Counted from the first letter of the stretch, positions 8,823 to 18,536 are shown. The stretch: 64,000 bases of DNA from Hyphomicrobiales bacterium (GCA_900472175.1 UCHD01000017.1:170430-234429), one strand, 5' to 3'. Program-made: numbers and translations. Notes: generated from the letters alone by a model not told the origin.

Positions 8823-9787
8823 CCGCATATCTGAAGAAGGCCGAACTGCATTGCCATATCGAAGGCGCCGCGCAGCCGGCACTCGCTTTGATCATGGCGA
8901 AAAAATACAATGTCGATATCAGCGGCATCATCAAGGACGGGGCCTATGTCTGGGCCAATTTCAGCGAATTCCTGAAATGCTATGACGCCGTTGCCGAGCT
9001 TTTCCGCTCGGAGGAGGATTATGCGCTTCTGGCCGAGACCTATCTGACCGAGCTCGCCGCGGCGGGTACGATCTACAGCGAGATCATCGTTTCGCCCGAT
9101 CACGGCAACACGATCGGCATCGGCAGCGACGCCTATATTCGCGGGCTTGCCGCCGGTATCACGGCCGCGAAGGAAAAGACCGGCATCGAGGGCCGGATGA
9201 TCATCACCATCATCCGTCACATGGGGCCGGAAGCGGCGGAACGCACGGCGCTCTATGCCGCCAAGCGCGAACATCCGCTGGTTACCGGCTTCAACCTTGC
9301 CGGGGACGAGCGCATGCACACGGTCGCCGATTTCTCCCGTGCCTTCGATATTGCCCGGGATTGCGGCCTTGGCCTGACCATCCATGCCGGCGAAATGGCA
9401 GGCGCCTTCAGCGTGCGCGATGCGCTCGATCATGTGCGGCCCTCGCGCATCAGCCACGGCGTCCGCGCCATTGAGGATGCAAACCTCGTGAAGAGGATCA
9501 CAGACGAAGGCGTGGTGCTCGAAACCTGCCCGGGCTCCAATGTGTCGCTGCAGGTGTTTCCGGACTTTGCCGCACATCCATTGCGCGCGCTTCATGAGGC
9601 CGGATGCCGGGTAACGCTCAATTCCGACGATCCGCCGTTCTTCCACACATCGCTGAAGCAGGAATATGAGATTGCCTCGCAGGTGATGGGTTTTTCCGAC
9701 GGCGAGATCAACGGCATGACCCGTACAGCAATCGAGGCTGCCTTTGTCGACGAGCCGACACGCGCACGCCTCCTCGCCTCTCTTTAG
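8819..9787 (+). CDS. add: Adenosine deaminase
   Basis: Add hydrolyses adenosine or deoxyadenosine to inosine and ammonia. The 322-residue protein shows the zinc ligands HCHIEGA at the N-terminus, the catalytic HAGE motif in the middle, SHGVRAIED, and the C-terminal NSDDP with the metal-binding Asp pair. It begins with GTG at 8819, overlapping the deoB stop by four bases (GTGA), which implies translational coupling. The inosine it makes is the substrate of the PunA-type phosphorylase encoded on the other strand. Adenine deaminase-like members exist in this family, but the operon context favours adenosine. Confidence 0.92.
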   Translation: MTAYLKKAELHCHIEGAAQPALALIMAKKYNVDISGIIKDGAYVWANFSEFLKCYDAVAELFRSEEDYALLAETYLTELAAAGTIYSEIIVSPDHGNTIGIGSDAYIRGLAAGITAAKEKTGIEGRMIITIIRHMGPEAAERTALYAAKREHPLVTGFNLAGDERMHTVADFSRAFDIARDCGLGLTIHAGEMAGAFSVRDALDHVRPSRISHGVRAIEDANLVKRITDEGVVLETCPGSNVSLQVFPDFAAHPLRALHEAGCRVTLNSDDPPFFHTSLKQEYEIASQVMGFSDGEINGMTRTAIEAAFVDEPTRARLLASL

Positions 9788-9916
9788 AGGCCGCCCGCCT
9801 CTCTTTGCACTGCTCGGGCTGGGGATGACGCCGTAAAGCGCTGTTCTGGCCTTGCGGCGTCTCGCCTTTCCGTGAAAAAAGGATTTAAAATCCAGATCCC
9901 GCAGGAGGGCTTGGCC

Positions 9917-10546
9917 ATGGACGGCGTTACAGTCATCAATCACCCGCTTGTTCAGCACAAGCTGACCATCATGCGCAAGAAGGAGACTTCGACAGCGGGG
10001 TTCCGCCGCTTGCTTCGCGAAATCTCGACGCTGCTCTGCTACGAGGTCACCCGTGATCTCGAACTGACGATGGAAACCATCGAAACGCCGATGCAGACCA
10101 TTCAGGCGCCGGTTCTTGAGGGCAAGAAGCTGGTTTTCGCGTCCATTCTGCGCGCCGGAAACGGCCTGCTCGAAGGCATGCTGGAACTGGTTCCCTCCGC
10201 CCGCGTCTCGCATGTCGGCGTCTACCGCGACCATGAAACGCTGGAAGCCGTCGAATATTACTTCAAGGCACCGGAAGCGATGTCCGAACGCCTCGTCATC
10301 GTCGTTGATCCGATGCTGGCAACCGGAAATTCCTCGATTGCGGCAATCGACAAGCTGAAGGAGCGCGGCGCTAAGAACCTGCGGTTCCTCTGCCTGCTGG
10401 CCGCACCGGAAGGTATCAAGAACTTTCAGGCCGCCCACCCGGACGTACCGATCTTTACCGCCTCGATCGACAGCCATCTGAACGAGCAGGGTTATATCGT
10501 GCCGGGCCTTGGTGACGCCGGCGACCGGATGTACGGCACGAAGTAA
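9917..10546 (+). CDS. upp: Uracil phosphoribosyltransferase
   Basis: Upp makes UMP from uracil and PRPP and so salvages the base released by pyrimidine phosphorolysis. The 209-residue product has the PRPP-binding loop [11 protein letters not shown] and the family C-terminus [15 protein letters not shown] chose the ATG at 9917 because GGAGG stands eight bases upstream and the length is standard. A GTG at 9872 would add 15 atypical residues. The gene follows add by 129 bases and ends in a strong terminator, so it closes the plus-strand salvage group. Confidence 0.95.
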   Translation: MDGVTVINHPLVQHKLTIMRKKETSTAGFRRLLREISTLLCYEVTRDLELTMETIETPMQTIQAPVLEGKKLVFASILRAGNGLLEGMLELVPSARVSHVGVYRDHETLEAVEYYFKAPEAMSERLVIVVDPMLATGNSSIAAIDKLKERGAKNLRFLCLLAAPEGIKNFQAAHPDVPIFTASIDSHLNEQGYIVPGLGDAGDRMYGTK

Positions 10547-10604
10547 AGCCCGAACGGCCGGGTGGAATCTTGCCGATTCCTTAACCAGTTTTACAACTCG
10601 ACAT

Positions 10605-10634
10605 GCAGCCGCCGGAAAACCCGGCGGCTTTTTG
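10605..10634 (+). terminator. Intrinsic terminator after upp
   Basis: GCCGCCGG (10608-10615) pairs with CCGGCGGC (10621-10628) around a five-base loop and is followed by TTTTT. The stem is 59 bases past the upp stop. Confidence 0.88.
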
Positions 10635-10694
10635 CATCCTGTTAGCGGGCTTCGTGCTTAGCTGCATGGGATGTTCACGTGTGGAGTATGATCA

Positions 10695-11216
10695 ATGCTG
10701 GTTCGTATGGCTGTCTTTGCCGGAGGCATCGTTGCCGCCGCCATGGTGCTGCCGGGCCTTGCCACGTCCTATCTTGACCGCCCGCAGACCGACACCGACA
10801 CACCGGCCAAGACCACCCAGGCCAGCCCGGCAAAATATACCGCCAGCAAGGGCGTCATCATGCAGCCAGGTGCCGGAGGACATTTCCTGGGGACCTTCAC
10901 GATCAACGGGCGCAAGGCGGATGGCATGGTCGATACCGGAGCCAGCATGATCGCCATCAATATATCGACGGCGCGAAGGCTGGGCATCTCGACGGGATCG
11001 CTCGCCTTCAACGCCAGAGCCAATACCGCAAACGGCATCGTCAAGGGCGCTTTCGTGACGCTGGACCGCGTCGAGATCGGCACGATTGCAGTCAGGGATG
11101 TCGAGGCCATGGTGCTACCCGACAAATCGCTATCCGGCATGCTGGTCGGCATGAGCTTTCTCAACAAGCTCTCGTCCTACCGCGTCGAGAATGGAGCGCT
11201 GCACCTTACCCGCTGA
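10695..11216 (+). CDS. Retropepsin-like clan AA aspartic protease, membrane-anchored or secreted
   Basis: The 173-residue product has an N-terminal hydrophobic segment (about residues 5-23), a Thr/Pro-rich linker, and a domain with the single aspartic-protease motif MVDTGAS at residues 79-84. It ends in GMSFLNKLSSYRVENGALHL. This arrangement matches the TIGR02281-type family of single-domain retropepsin-like proteases, common in alphaproteobacteria, which would act as dimers. The substrate is unknown. Its 3' end overlaps the end of the convergent deoA gene by 11 bases. Confidence 0.85.
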   Translation: MLVRMAVFAGGIVAAAMVLPGLATSYLDRPQTDTDTPAKTTQASPAKYTASKGVIMQPGAGGHFLGTFTINGRKADGMVDTGASMIAINISTARRLGISTGSLAFNARANTANGIVKGAFVTLDRVEIGTIAVRDVEAMVLPDKSLSGMLVGMSFLNKLSSYRVENGALHLTR

Positions 11217-12525
11217 TTTTGGAAACAATCACCGGGCGCGCCGGCAACGCGCCGTCACCGATCGCATAAATCTCCTGCAACCGGGCACGCGCCTTCAATG
11301 CCTGATCCTCGCTCGCCGCATGGACAAACGCGAAGGGCTCCCCCTTCTCGACCCTGGCTCCCAACGGCTTCAGGCCGCTGAAGCCGACGCGATGATCGAT
11401 TGCCTCGTCCGGCCTTGTACGGCCGCCGCCAAGCGCAATGACTTCCATTCCGACATCGCGGGCATTGCAGGATTGAAGATAGCCGTCACGCAAAGCTTCG
11501 ACGGCGAGAATGACCGGTGCCTTGACCAGGTAGGCCTGCGGACGCTCGATGAAATCAGCCGGACCACCCAGCAAATGGACCATCTGGCCAAATCGCTCCA
11601 GCGCTGCACCGCTGGCCAGCGCACGGCGGGCGAGATCGCTGGCCTCCGCGGGGTTATCCGCAAAGCCTGATGTCATCAGCATCTCCGCCGCAAAGGCCAT
11701 CACCACCGCGTCGAGACGGGTTCCGGCTTTTTCTCCCCGCAGGAAAGCGACGCAATTTTCGATTTCCACCGCATTTCCAGCGGCATCGGCCAGGGGTTCG
11801 TTCATATCGGTGATCAGCGCCGTCGTCTTGACGCCAGCGCCATTGGCGACACCCACCAGCGAGCGGGCCAGCGTCTCGGCCTCCTCCAGCCCGACCATGA
11901 AGGCGCCATTGCCGATCTTGACGTCGAGCACCAGCGATTGCAGGCCGGCGGCCAGTTTCTTGGAAAGGATCGAGGCGGTGATCAGTGGCACGGAATCGAC
12001 CGTCGCCGTGACGTCGCGAATGGCGTAGAGACGCCGGTCGGCCGGGGCGAGATCTGCCGTTTGGCCGATGATGGCGCAACCGGCCCCCTGAACGGTACGC
12101 CGGAGCAGCGCTTCCGTTGGCTTGATATCGTAGCCCGGGATCGATTCCAGCTTGTCGAGCGTGCCGCCGGTATGGCCAAGGCCGCGCCCGGAAATCATCG
12201 GCACGGCCAGACCGCAGGCGGCGACGATCGGCGCTAGCATCAGGGAGACGTTGTCACCGACACCACCGGTCGAGTGCTTGTCGGCAACAGGACGACCGAT
12301 ATCGGCCCAGGACAGGACATCGCCGCTGTCGCGCATGGCAAGCGTCAGCGCCACCGTTTCTTCAAGGTTCATGCCGGAAAACCAGACGGCCATGGCGAAA
12401 GCCGCCACCTGCCCTTCGGAGATCGATCCGTCGGTCAGGCCACGGATGAAACCGGCGATATCCGCTCTGTCGAGCGCCTCCCCGTTCCGCTTTCGGCGAA
12501 TGACCTCCTGCGGGATCATGATCAA
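11206..12525 (-). CDS. deoA: Thymidine phosphorylase
   Basis: DeoA cleaves thymidine and deoxyuridine with phosphate to the base and deoxyribose 1-phosphate. The 439-residue length matches the family. The phosphate-binding segment DKHSTGGVGDNVS lies at residues 82-94, and GRGLGHTGGTLDKLESIPGY follows, both diagnostic of the glycosyltransferase family 3 nucleoside phosphorylases. The gene is the last of the minus-strand nucleoside operon. Its start overlaps the deoC stop by four bases, and its end overlaps the convergent protease gene. Confidence 0.96.
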   Translation of the reverse strand: MIMIPQEVIRRKRNGEALDRADIAGFIRGLTDGSISEGQVAAFAMAVWFSGMNLEETVALTLAMRDSGDVLSWADIGRPVADKHSTGGVGDNVSLMLAPIVAACGLAVPMISGRGLGHTGGTLDKLESIPGYDIKPTEALLRRTVQGAGCAIIGQTADLAPADRRLYAIRDVTATVDSVPLITASILSKKLAAGLQSLVLDVKIGNGAFMVGLEEAETLARSLVGVANGAGVKTTALITDMNEPLADAAGNAVEIENCVAFLRGEKAGTRLDAVVMAFAAEMLMTSGFADNPAEASDLARRALASGAALERFGQMVHLLGGPADFIERPQAYLVKAPVILAVEALRDGYLQSCNARDVGMEVIALGGGRTRPDEAIDHRVGFSGLKPLGARVEKGEPFAFVHAASEDQALKARARLQEIYAIGDGALPARPVIVSKISG

Positions 12526-13298
12526 TAGGCCGTTGCGCCAGCCACGGGCTCGCGGCCGTCAAGCACCGACAGAATGTCACCGAGCAGACCGGAGGCACCG
12601 AAGCGGAACGTCGAGGGCATCGGCCAGTCCGGGCTGTGGATCGTCGCTGCCAGATTGAGATAGAGGCGGGCATCGCCAACGGTGCGCACGCCACCGGCCG
12701 GCTTGAAGCCAACCTTGCGGCCGCTTTCGCGGATGCACGTCAGCATGATATCGGCGGCCTCCAGCGTCGCATTGACGGCGACCTTGCCGGTCGATGTCTT
12801 GATGAAATCGGCACCTTCCTGGATGGCGATATGGGATGCGTTGCGGATCAGGCCGCGATCCTTCAACTCGCCGGTTTCAAGGATGGTCTTGAGCACGACA
12901 GGCGCGGGGCAGGCTTTCCGCACGGCGGAGATCAGTGTGCGCACGGCCTGTTCATCGCCCGCCATGAAGGCGCGGTAGGGGATAACCAGATCGATCTCGT
13001 CAGCACCATCGGCAATCGCCTGCTGCGTTTCGGCGACAACGGTTTCGACCGGTAATTCACCCGAAGGAAAATTGACGACCGTTGCGATCTTGACGGTGCT
13101 GTTGGACCCAAGAATTTCGCGCGCCTGGGCAACGAAGCGCGGCCAGATGCAGATTGCTGCCGTATGGCCATGTGGCGTGCGGGCAGAGGCGCAGAGCTTT
13201 TCAATCGCCTCGGGTGTGCAGTCGTCCGTCAGGTCGGTGAGATCCAACAGGGACAGCGCTAGTGCGGCTATCTGGCGATTGGAAGCTTCGAGCATCAT
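12522..13298 (-). CDS. deoC: Deoxyribose-phosphate aldolase
   Basis: DeoC splits deoxyribose 5-phosphate into glyceraldehyde 3-phosphate and acetaldehyde. In the 258-residue product the Schiff-base Lys lies in DFIKTSTGK (about residue 167) and the second active-site Lys in GFKPAGGVRT. The start is an ATGATG pair at 13298. A 133-base gap separates it from punA upstream, the only sizeable gap in the operon, so an internal promoter is possible. deoA follows with a four-base overlap. Confidence 0.95.
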   Translation of the reverse strand: MMLEASNRQIAALALSLLDLTDLTDDCTPEAIEKLCASARTPHGHTAAICIWPRFVAQAREILGSNSTVKIATVVNFPSGELPVETVVAETQQAIADGADEIDLVIPYRAFMAGDEQAVRTLISAVRKACPAPVVLKTILETGELKDRGLIRNASHIAIQEGADFIKTSTGKVAVNATLEAADIMLTCIRESGRKVGFKPAGGVRTVGDARLYLNLAATIHSPDWPMPSTFRFGASGLLGDILSVLDGREPVAGATAY

Positions 13299-13431
13299 GG
13301 GGTCCGTCCATTTCTAGATCGCGATCAATCGTGACGGAGCTGCGGCCAGTCACGAACGGTTGTTCTATACGCTTGAGACGGCCGCGCAAACCCGTCTTGC
13401 GCATGGCCATGAGCGCGAAAGTCCGATTGTG

Positions 13432-14223
13432 CTAAGCCGCGATCATTTCCGCCAGGATTGACGCCAGCCGCTTGCCACCGATGGGAGCCATGTCCTTGGT
13501 CTCGTGATGGCTGAGTTCGCCGCCCGTCATGCCCGCTCCGAAGTTGGTGATGACGGAGGCAGCCGCGACCTTGAGGCCGAAGAACCGGGCAAGGATAACT
13601 TCCGGTACAGTCGACATGCCAACCGCATCCGCACCAAGAATACGGGCCATGCGGATTTCGGCCGGCGTTTCGAAATTCGGCCCGGAGAACCACATGTAGA
13701 CGCCGGAGCCTAGCGGAATATCCAGCTTGATCGCCGCAGCGCGCATGCGCTCGACAAGGCCCGGATCGTAAGCCGAGGTCAGGCCGACGAAACGATCATC
13801 GCTATCGACGCCGATCAGCGGGCTGGTGCCGGAGAAATTGATGTGATCGGTGATCTGCATCACCGAGCCCGGCGGCAGGTCTTCGCGCAGCGATCCGGCC
13901 GAATTCGTCAGGATCAACGTTTCGACGCCGAGCGCCTTCAATGTCTCGATCGGCGTGCGCATCGCATTGGCATCGCCCCGCTCGTAGAAATGCACCCGCC
14001 CCGACAGGACGATAACCGGGACGCCGCCGATCCTGCCCGCCACCAGTTCGCCGGCATGCCCCGATACAGCGCTGACCGGGAAGCCCGGAATGTCGGCATA
14101 GGAAACCCGCACGGGATCCGTGACCGCCTCAACCAGCGATCCAAGGCCGGAACCGAGCACGATGCCGTAGCGCGGCGACAGGCCGGCAAGCCTGGCCTTC
14201 AGCATATCCGCGGCGGCCGTCAT
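13432..14223 (-). CDS. punA: Purine-nucleoside phosphorylase (trimeric PNP type)
   Basis: This enzyme phosphorolyses inosine and guanosine and their deoxy forms. The 263-residue product has the N-terminal phosphate-binding GSGLGSLVEAV, VLSGRVHFYERGD, LTNSAGSLR and the substrate segment WFSGPNFETPAEIR, all typical of the trimeric PNP family rather than of hexameric DeoD. It overlaps cdd by four bases. Its inosine substrate can come from Add, encoded nearby. The symbol punA is used for the Gram-positive and alphaproteobacterial form; xapA would be the enteric relative. Confidence 0.92.
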   Translation of the reverse strand: MTAAADMLKARLAGLSPRYGIVLGSGLGSLVEAVTDPVRVSYADIPGFPVSAVSGHAGELVAGRIGGVPVIVLSGRVHFYERGDANAMRTPIETLKALGVETLILTNSAGSLREDLPPGSVMQITDHINFSGTSPLIGVDSDDRFVGLTSAYDPGLVERMRAAAIKLDIPLGSGVYMWFSGPNFETPAEIRMARILGADAVGMSTVPEVILARFFGLKVAAASVITNFGAGMTGGELSHHETKDMAPIGGKRLASILAEMIAA

Positions 14224-14612
14224 CCGAGAATCTCGGTTTCGAACGAATGCGGCAGAAGATCGGACATCGACAACGTCTTCTTCACACCCGTTTCATCGCA
14301 GAGAAAAATAAGGGTGCTGGCGCCGGAAAACTCAGCCAGCCGCTGGCGGCAGCCGCCGCAGGGTGGGCAGAGCGCCAGCTTCTCGGCGATGACAGCGACT
14401 TCGACGATCTTGCGCTGTCCGGCCATGACCATATGGCTGATCGCCGTCGTTTCGGCGCACCAGCCCTCTGGAAAGGACAGGTTCTCGATATTGGCACCGG
14501 TATAAATCCGGCCATCCTCGGCGCGGATGGCGGCGCCGACGGGGAATTTCGAATAGGGCGCATGGGCTTTCGCCATCGCCTCGCGGGCCGCCTCGAAAAG
14601 CTCGTTTTCCAT
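14220..14612 (-). CDS. cdd: Cytidine deaminase
   Basis: Cdd converts cytidine or deoxycytidine to uridine or deoxyuridine. The 130-residue size is that of the homotetrameric class. The zinc-binding, catalytic motif CAE lies at residues 52-54 and PCGGCRQ at 84-90, giving three Cys ligands; FPVGAA is the usual N-terminal element. The ATG at 14612 has AAGGAG upstream. It sits between the permease genes and punA with a four-base overlap, so its product feeds DeoA. Confidence 0.95.
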   Translation of the reverse strand: MENELFEAAREAMAKAHAPYSKFPVGAAIRAEDGRIYTGANIENLSFPEGWCAETTAISHMVMAGQRKIVEVAVIAEKLALCPPCGGCRQRLAEFSGASTLIFLCDETGVKKTLSMSDLLPHSFETEILG

Positions 14613-14614
14613 GG

Positions 14615-15586
14615 TCAGCGCTCCTTCACATAGGGTATGCCGCCTGCCTTGGGCGGGATCGCTTTGCCGATGAAGCCGGCAAGCAGGATGACTGTGAGGA
14701 TATAGGGCAGCGCCTGCATCAATTGTACCGGCACCTGGCCGATCAGCGGCAACGGATTGCCCTGCAGACGAATGGCAAAGGCATCAAGGAACCCGAACAG
14801 CAGGCAAGCCAGCATGATATTGACCGGGCGCCACTTGGCAAAGATCAGCGCCGCCAGCGCGATATAGCCCTTGCCCGCCGTCATGCCCTTGACGAACCCG
14901 GCGCTCATCGCCAGCGACAGATAGGCCCCGGCGAAACCGCAGAGAATGCCGCAACAGATGACGGCCCGGTAACGCAGCCAGATTACCGAAATACCGGCAG
15001 TATCGACAGCGCTCGGATTTTCCCCGACAGCGCGCAGGCGCAGGCCAAAGCGGGTACGATAGAGAACCCACCAGCTGAACGGAACCAGCGCGAAGGCGAC
15101 ATAGGTCAGGATGAAGTGACCGGACAACAGCTCGGAATAGATCGGCCCGAGGAACGGCACGTCCCTGACTGCATCGGCAAACGGCAAGGTCACCGTCTGG
15201 AAGCGGGCATCGCCTGACAGTGCGGGTGTACGGCCGCCTTGACGGAACCAGGCTTCGCCGAGAATGACGGTGGATCCGGCGACGATGAAGTTGATGGCGA
15301 CGCCGGAGACAATCTGGCTGCCGCGCTGGGTGATCGAGGCATACCCGTGCACCAATGACAACAGTACAGAGATGAGGACGGCAGCCATCAGGCCCATCAT
15401 CACATTGCCGGTGACGGCAGCGACAGCACCGGCAGCAAAGGCAGCGCCGAGCATCTTGCCTTCAAGGCCGATGTCGAACACCCCTGCCCGCTCGGTGAAC
15501 AGGCCGGCAAGGGCAGCAAAAATCAACGGGACGGAAACACGGATGGTCGATTCAAGGATCGCGATGATCGTGTGGAACAGATCCAT
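14615..15586 (-). CDS. Nucleoside ABC transporter permease (BMP-associated, second subunit)
   Basis: The 323-residue integral membrane protein has about eight to ten hydrophobic segments and the branched-chain-type permease fold. The stretch PLIFAALAGLFTERAGVFDIGLEGKM and the region IRLQGNPLPLIGQVPVQLMQALPYI are typical of the permeases that work with BMP/Med binding proteins (the YufQ/NupQ-like subunit). It lies two bases before cdd and three bases after the first permease. The context of deaminase and phosphorylase genes supports nucleoside import. Confidence 0.9.
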   Translation of the reverse strand: MDLFHTIIAILESTIRVSVPLIFAALAGLFTERAGVFDIGLEGKMLGAAFAAGAVAAVTGNVMMGLMAAVLISVLLSLVHGYASITQRGSQIVSGVAINFIVAGSTVILGEAWFRQGGRTPALSGDARFQTVTLPFADAVRDVPFLGPIYSELLSGHFILTYVAFALVPFSWWVLYRTRFGLRLRAVGENPSAVDTAGISVIWLRYRAVICCGILCGFAGAYLSLAMSAGFVKGMTAGKGYIALAALIFAKWRPVNIMLACLLFGFLDAFAIRLQGNPLPLIGQVPVQLMQALPYILTVILLAGFIGKAIPPKAGGIPYVKER

Positions 15587-15589
15587 GGC

Positions 15590-16723
15590 TCAGGCTCCCC
15601 TTGTCTGCGCGGCAACTGCGGAGCGGCGGCCGATACCGGCAAATGCACGGCCGATGGCCGGGCGGAACATGTTTTCGAGCGCGCCGGCAAAGAGAATGAC
15701 CAGGCCTTGGATGATGACGATCATGTCCCGCGAAATGGACGGCATTTCGAAGGCGATTTCGGCTCCGCCCTGATAAAGCATTCCGAACAGGACGGCTGCC
15801 GGAATGATCCCGGCCGGATGCGACCGCCCCATCAGCGCCACAGCGATGCCGACGAAGCCGGCGCCCTGCACGAAATCCAGCTGCATGCGATACTGCTCGC
15901 CCATGATCGGGTTCAGCGCCATCATACCGGCCAGACCACCCGAGATCATCATGACGATGACGGTGATGCGCGCCTCGCCAATGCCGGCATAGCGCGCCGC
16001 CGAGGGGCTATGGCCCATGGTGCGCATCTCGTAGCCGAGCTTGGTGCGCCAGATCAGCACCCAGACCCCGAACGCAGCCAGAAGCGCCAAAAGGAAGGAG
16101 ACGTTGAACGGCGAATTGCCGAGATTGAGCCCGAAGATCGACATCAGCCAGTCCAGCTTTGGCAGCTGACCACCGGCCTCGAACGTGCGGGTCTGTGGCG
16201 CCATCTGGCCGAGAGGCTTCAGAACCTTGGTCAACAGGTAGACCATCAGGCTGGAGGCGATGAAATTGAACATGATGGTGGTGATCACCACGTGGCTGCC
16301 GCGCTTGGCCTGCAGCCAGCCGGGCAGGAAGGCCCACATGGCGCCAAAAAATGCCGAACCGATGATTGCCAGCGGGAAGACCACAAACCAGGGCATGGTC
16401 TTATCGAGCCAAAGGCAGGCAAGCGCCACGCCGATGCCGCCGATATAGGCCTGACCTTCACTGCCGATATTGAACAGGCCGGCATGGAAGGCAACAGCGA
16501 CAGACAGGCCGGTGAAGATGAAGGTCGTGGCATAATACAGCGTGAAGCCGATATATTCACCGCGGCCGAAGGCGCCGTTGATCATATGATAGGCGGCATT
16601 CAGCGGATTTTCGCCGACCAGAAGCACGACGAGACCGGCCACCAGAAAGGCGACGACAAGGTTGATCAACGGGATCAGGCCGTATTCGGCCCAGCCCGGC
16701 AGTTTTGCGTATGGATTGCTCAT
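15590..16723 (-). CDS. Nucleoside ABC transporter permease (BMP-associated, first subunit)
   Basis: This 377-residue membrane protein is the larger permease (YufP/NupP-like). It has multiple transmembrane helices, GLFNIGSEGQAYIGGI near residue 90 and GHSPSAARYAGIGEARITVIVMMISGGLAG in the C-terminal half, typical of the branched-chain permease superfamily partners of BMP proteins. Its start overlaps the stop of the ATPase gene by four bases and it ends three bases before the second permease. The two permeases probably form a heterodimer. Confidence 0.9.
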   Translation of the reverse strand: MSNPYAKLPGWAEYGLIPLINLVVAFLVAGLVVLLVGENPLNAAYHMINGAFGRGEYIGFTLYYATTFIFTGLSVAVAFHAGLFNIGSEGQAYIGGIGVALACLWLDKTMPWFVVFPLAIIGSAFFGAMWAFLPGWLQAKRGSHVVITTIMFNFIASSLMVYLLTKVLKPLGQMAPQTRTFEAGGQLPKLDWLMSIFGLNLGNSPFNVSFLLALLAAFGVWVLIWRTKLGYEMRTMGHSPSAARYAGIGEARITVIVMMISGGLAGMMALNPIMGEQYRMQLDFVQGAGFVGIAVALMGRSHPAGIIPAAVLFGMLYQGGAEIAFEMPSISRDMIVIIQGLVILFAGALENMFRPAIGRAFAGIGRRSAVAAQTRGA

Positions 16724-18255
16724 TCGGCGGCCTCCTTGCGGCCTTCGACACCGGCCATCAGCAGGCCGAGTTCCCCTTCGGTCGCATCCGGATCGCGCTC
16801 GCCGACGACACGGCCGGCAAACATGACGATGATACGATCAGACAGGGCACGGATTTCATCGAGTTCGACGGAGACGAGCAGGACAGCCTTGCCCTGGTCC
16901 CGCATTTCGATGATCCGCTTGTGGATGAATTCAATGGCACCGACATCGACGCCGCGTGTCGGCTGGCCGATGATCAGCACATCCGGGCCACGTTCCATTT
17001 CGCGCGCCAGCACGATCTTCTGCTGGTTACCACCGGAGAAATTGGCGGTCTTCAGTCGCGGATTTGGCGGCCGGATATCGTATTTCTTGATCTTTTCCTC
17101 GGCATCCGCCTGGATCGCCTTGGTATTGAGAAAGACGCCCTTGAGGTAACGCTTGTCGTGGTGATAGCCGAGGATACCGTTTTCGGCCTCTTCGAACTTC
17201 AGCACCAGGCCGACATGGTGGCGGTCTTCCGGCACATGCGCGAGACCCCGGTCGCGCAGGTCGCGCGGATCGACATGGGCGGTGACATCGATCGGCTGGC
17301 CATTGAGCAGAACCTTGCCGCCGACGGCCTTGCGGATACCGGAAATCGCTTCCAGCAACTCGGACTGTCCATTACCGGCGACGCCTGCAATACCAACGAT
17401 TTCGCCGGCCCGCAGGTTGAAGGAGACGTTGTCGACCATGGTGACACCACGGCTATCGCGTACTGTCAGGTTCTCGACCGCGAGCTTTACCTCACCCGGA
17501 TTGGCGGCGCCCTTTTCGACCCGCAGTAGCACACGGCGGCCGACCATCAGTTCGGCCAGTTCCTCGACCGAGGTTTCCTTGGTCTTGCACGTCGCCACCA
17601 TCTCGCCGCGGCGCATGACGGAGACCTCGTCGGTGATCGCCATGATCTCACGCAGTTTGTGGGTGATGAAGATGATCGTCTTGCCCTGATCCTTCAGCTG
17701 GCCGAGAATGCGGAACAGATGATCGGCTTCCGGCGGCGTCAGCACACCGGTCGGCTCATCGAGAATGAGGATATCGGCCTTACGATAGAGGGCTTTAAGA
17801 ATTTCGACGCGCTGCTGCAGGCCGACCGGCAATTGCTCGATCAGCGCATCCGGATTGACCTCCAGCGCATATTCCTTTTCCAGCCGCTTCAGCTCGACGC
17901 GGGCCTTGGAAATGCTGGTATTGAGGATCTGGCTGTCTTCGGCGCCGAGCATGACATTCTCGAGCACGGTGAAATTCTCCACCAGCATGAAATGCTGGTG
18001 GACCATGCCGATACCGCTGGCAATCGCCGCGTTCGGATCCTTGATCGTCACGGTCTTGCCATCAATGACGATATCGCCCTTGTCGGCCTGATAGAAGCCG
18101 TAGAGGATCGACATCAGCGTCGATTTACCGGCGCCGTTTTCACCGATAATGCCGTGAATGGTGCCCTTGCGGACGGTCAGGTTGATATTCTTGTTGGCAT
18201 GGACAAGGCCGAAGCTCTTGTCGATACCACGCAACTCAATGGCAATATCGCTCAT
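16720..18255 (-). CDS. Nucleoside ABC transporter ATP-binding protein (two ATPase domains)
   Basis: The 511-residue protein contains two fused ABC domains like the sugar and nucleoside importers (YufO/RbsA-like). The first has a Walker A GENGAGKST (residues 39-47), signature LPVGLQQRVEILKAL and Walker B ILILDEPT. The second has a degenerate P-loop, GVAGNGQSELLEA, and the signature FSGGNQQKIVLARE. It heads the minus-strand operon ATPase-permease-permease-cdd-punA-deoC-deoA. The upstream region holds a perfect TACCAATTGGTA palindrome that may be an operator. Confidence 0.92.
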   Translation of the reverse strand: MSDIAIELRGIDKSFGLVHANKNINLTVRKGTIHGIIGENGAGKSTLMSILYGFYQADKGDIVIDGKTVTIKDPNAAIASGIGMVHQHFMLVENFTVLENVMLGAEDSQILNTSISKARVELKRLEKEYALEVNPDALIEQLPVGLQQRVEILKALYRKADILILDEPTGVLTPPEADHLFRILGQLKDQGKTIIFITHKLREIMAITDEVSVMRRGEMVATCKTKETSVEELAELMVGRRVLLRVEKGAANPGEVKLAVENLTVRDSRGVTMVDNVSFNLRAGEIVGIAGVAGNGQSELLEAISGIRKAVGGKVLLNGQPIDVTAHVDPRDLRDRGLAHVPEDRHHVGLVLKFEEAENGILGYHHDKRYLKGVFLNTKAIQADAEEKIKKYDIRPPNPRLKTANFSGGNQQKIVLAREMERGPDVLIIGQPTRGVDVGAIEFIHKRIIEMRDQGKAVLLVSVELDEIRALSDRIIVMFAGRVVGERDPDATEGELGLLMAGVEGRKEAAE

Positions 18256-18326
18256 ATTGACCCATGTTCCCCAAGTCGGCCCGGTTTTCTCCGCTTTGAG
18301 AGCGGTAGTCCGGGCATCGATTTTTT

Positions 18327-18338
18327 TACCAATTGGTA
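18327..18338. promoter_or_regulatory. Perfect 12-base palindrome TACCAATTGGTA upstream of the nucleoside operon
   Basis: The palindrome lies 72 bases upstream of the ATPase start, within an AT-rich stretch. A related CAATTGGTA element occurs upstream of the binding-protein gene at 19972-19980. The symmetry and placement suggest a repressor operator, perhaps for a GntR or LacI-type regulator not encoded in this window. Function is inferred. Confidence 0.45.
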
Positions 18339-18536
18339 TAAGTTTAGCATCGAATTTCGGACGCGTAAGTCAAAAAATCGAAAGCCAGTCTACTCTTCCC
18401 AGTTCATTCGGGAGAGTCCAGCGCGATTTACGCACTTCCGCGCGAAACGCAATATTGCTGTACGTCAGACTTTATCGATCATGTGGATATGATAGGGAAA
18501 GGCATGCAAACGAATGACTTCCCGCAAGGAAAAACC

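Noticed and set aside
8672..10477. 601-codon minus-strand frame
   Set aside because: It lies opposite deoB, add and upp, all of which have catalytic motifs. It is a shadow frame.
15572..17149. 525-codon plus-strand frame
   Set aside because: It is antisense to the nucleoside permease and ATPase genes. Its composition is rich in His, Arg, Asp and Gln, as expected of a shadow of membrane-protein codons.
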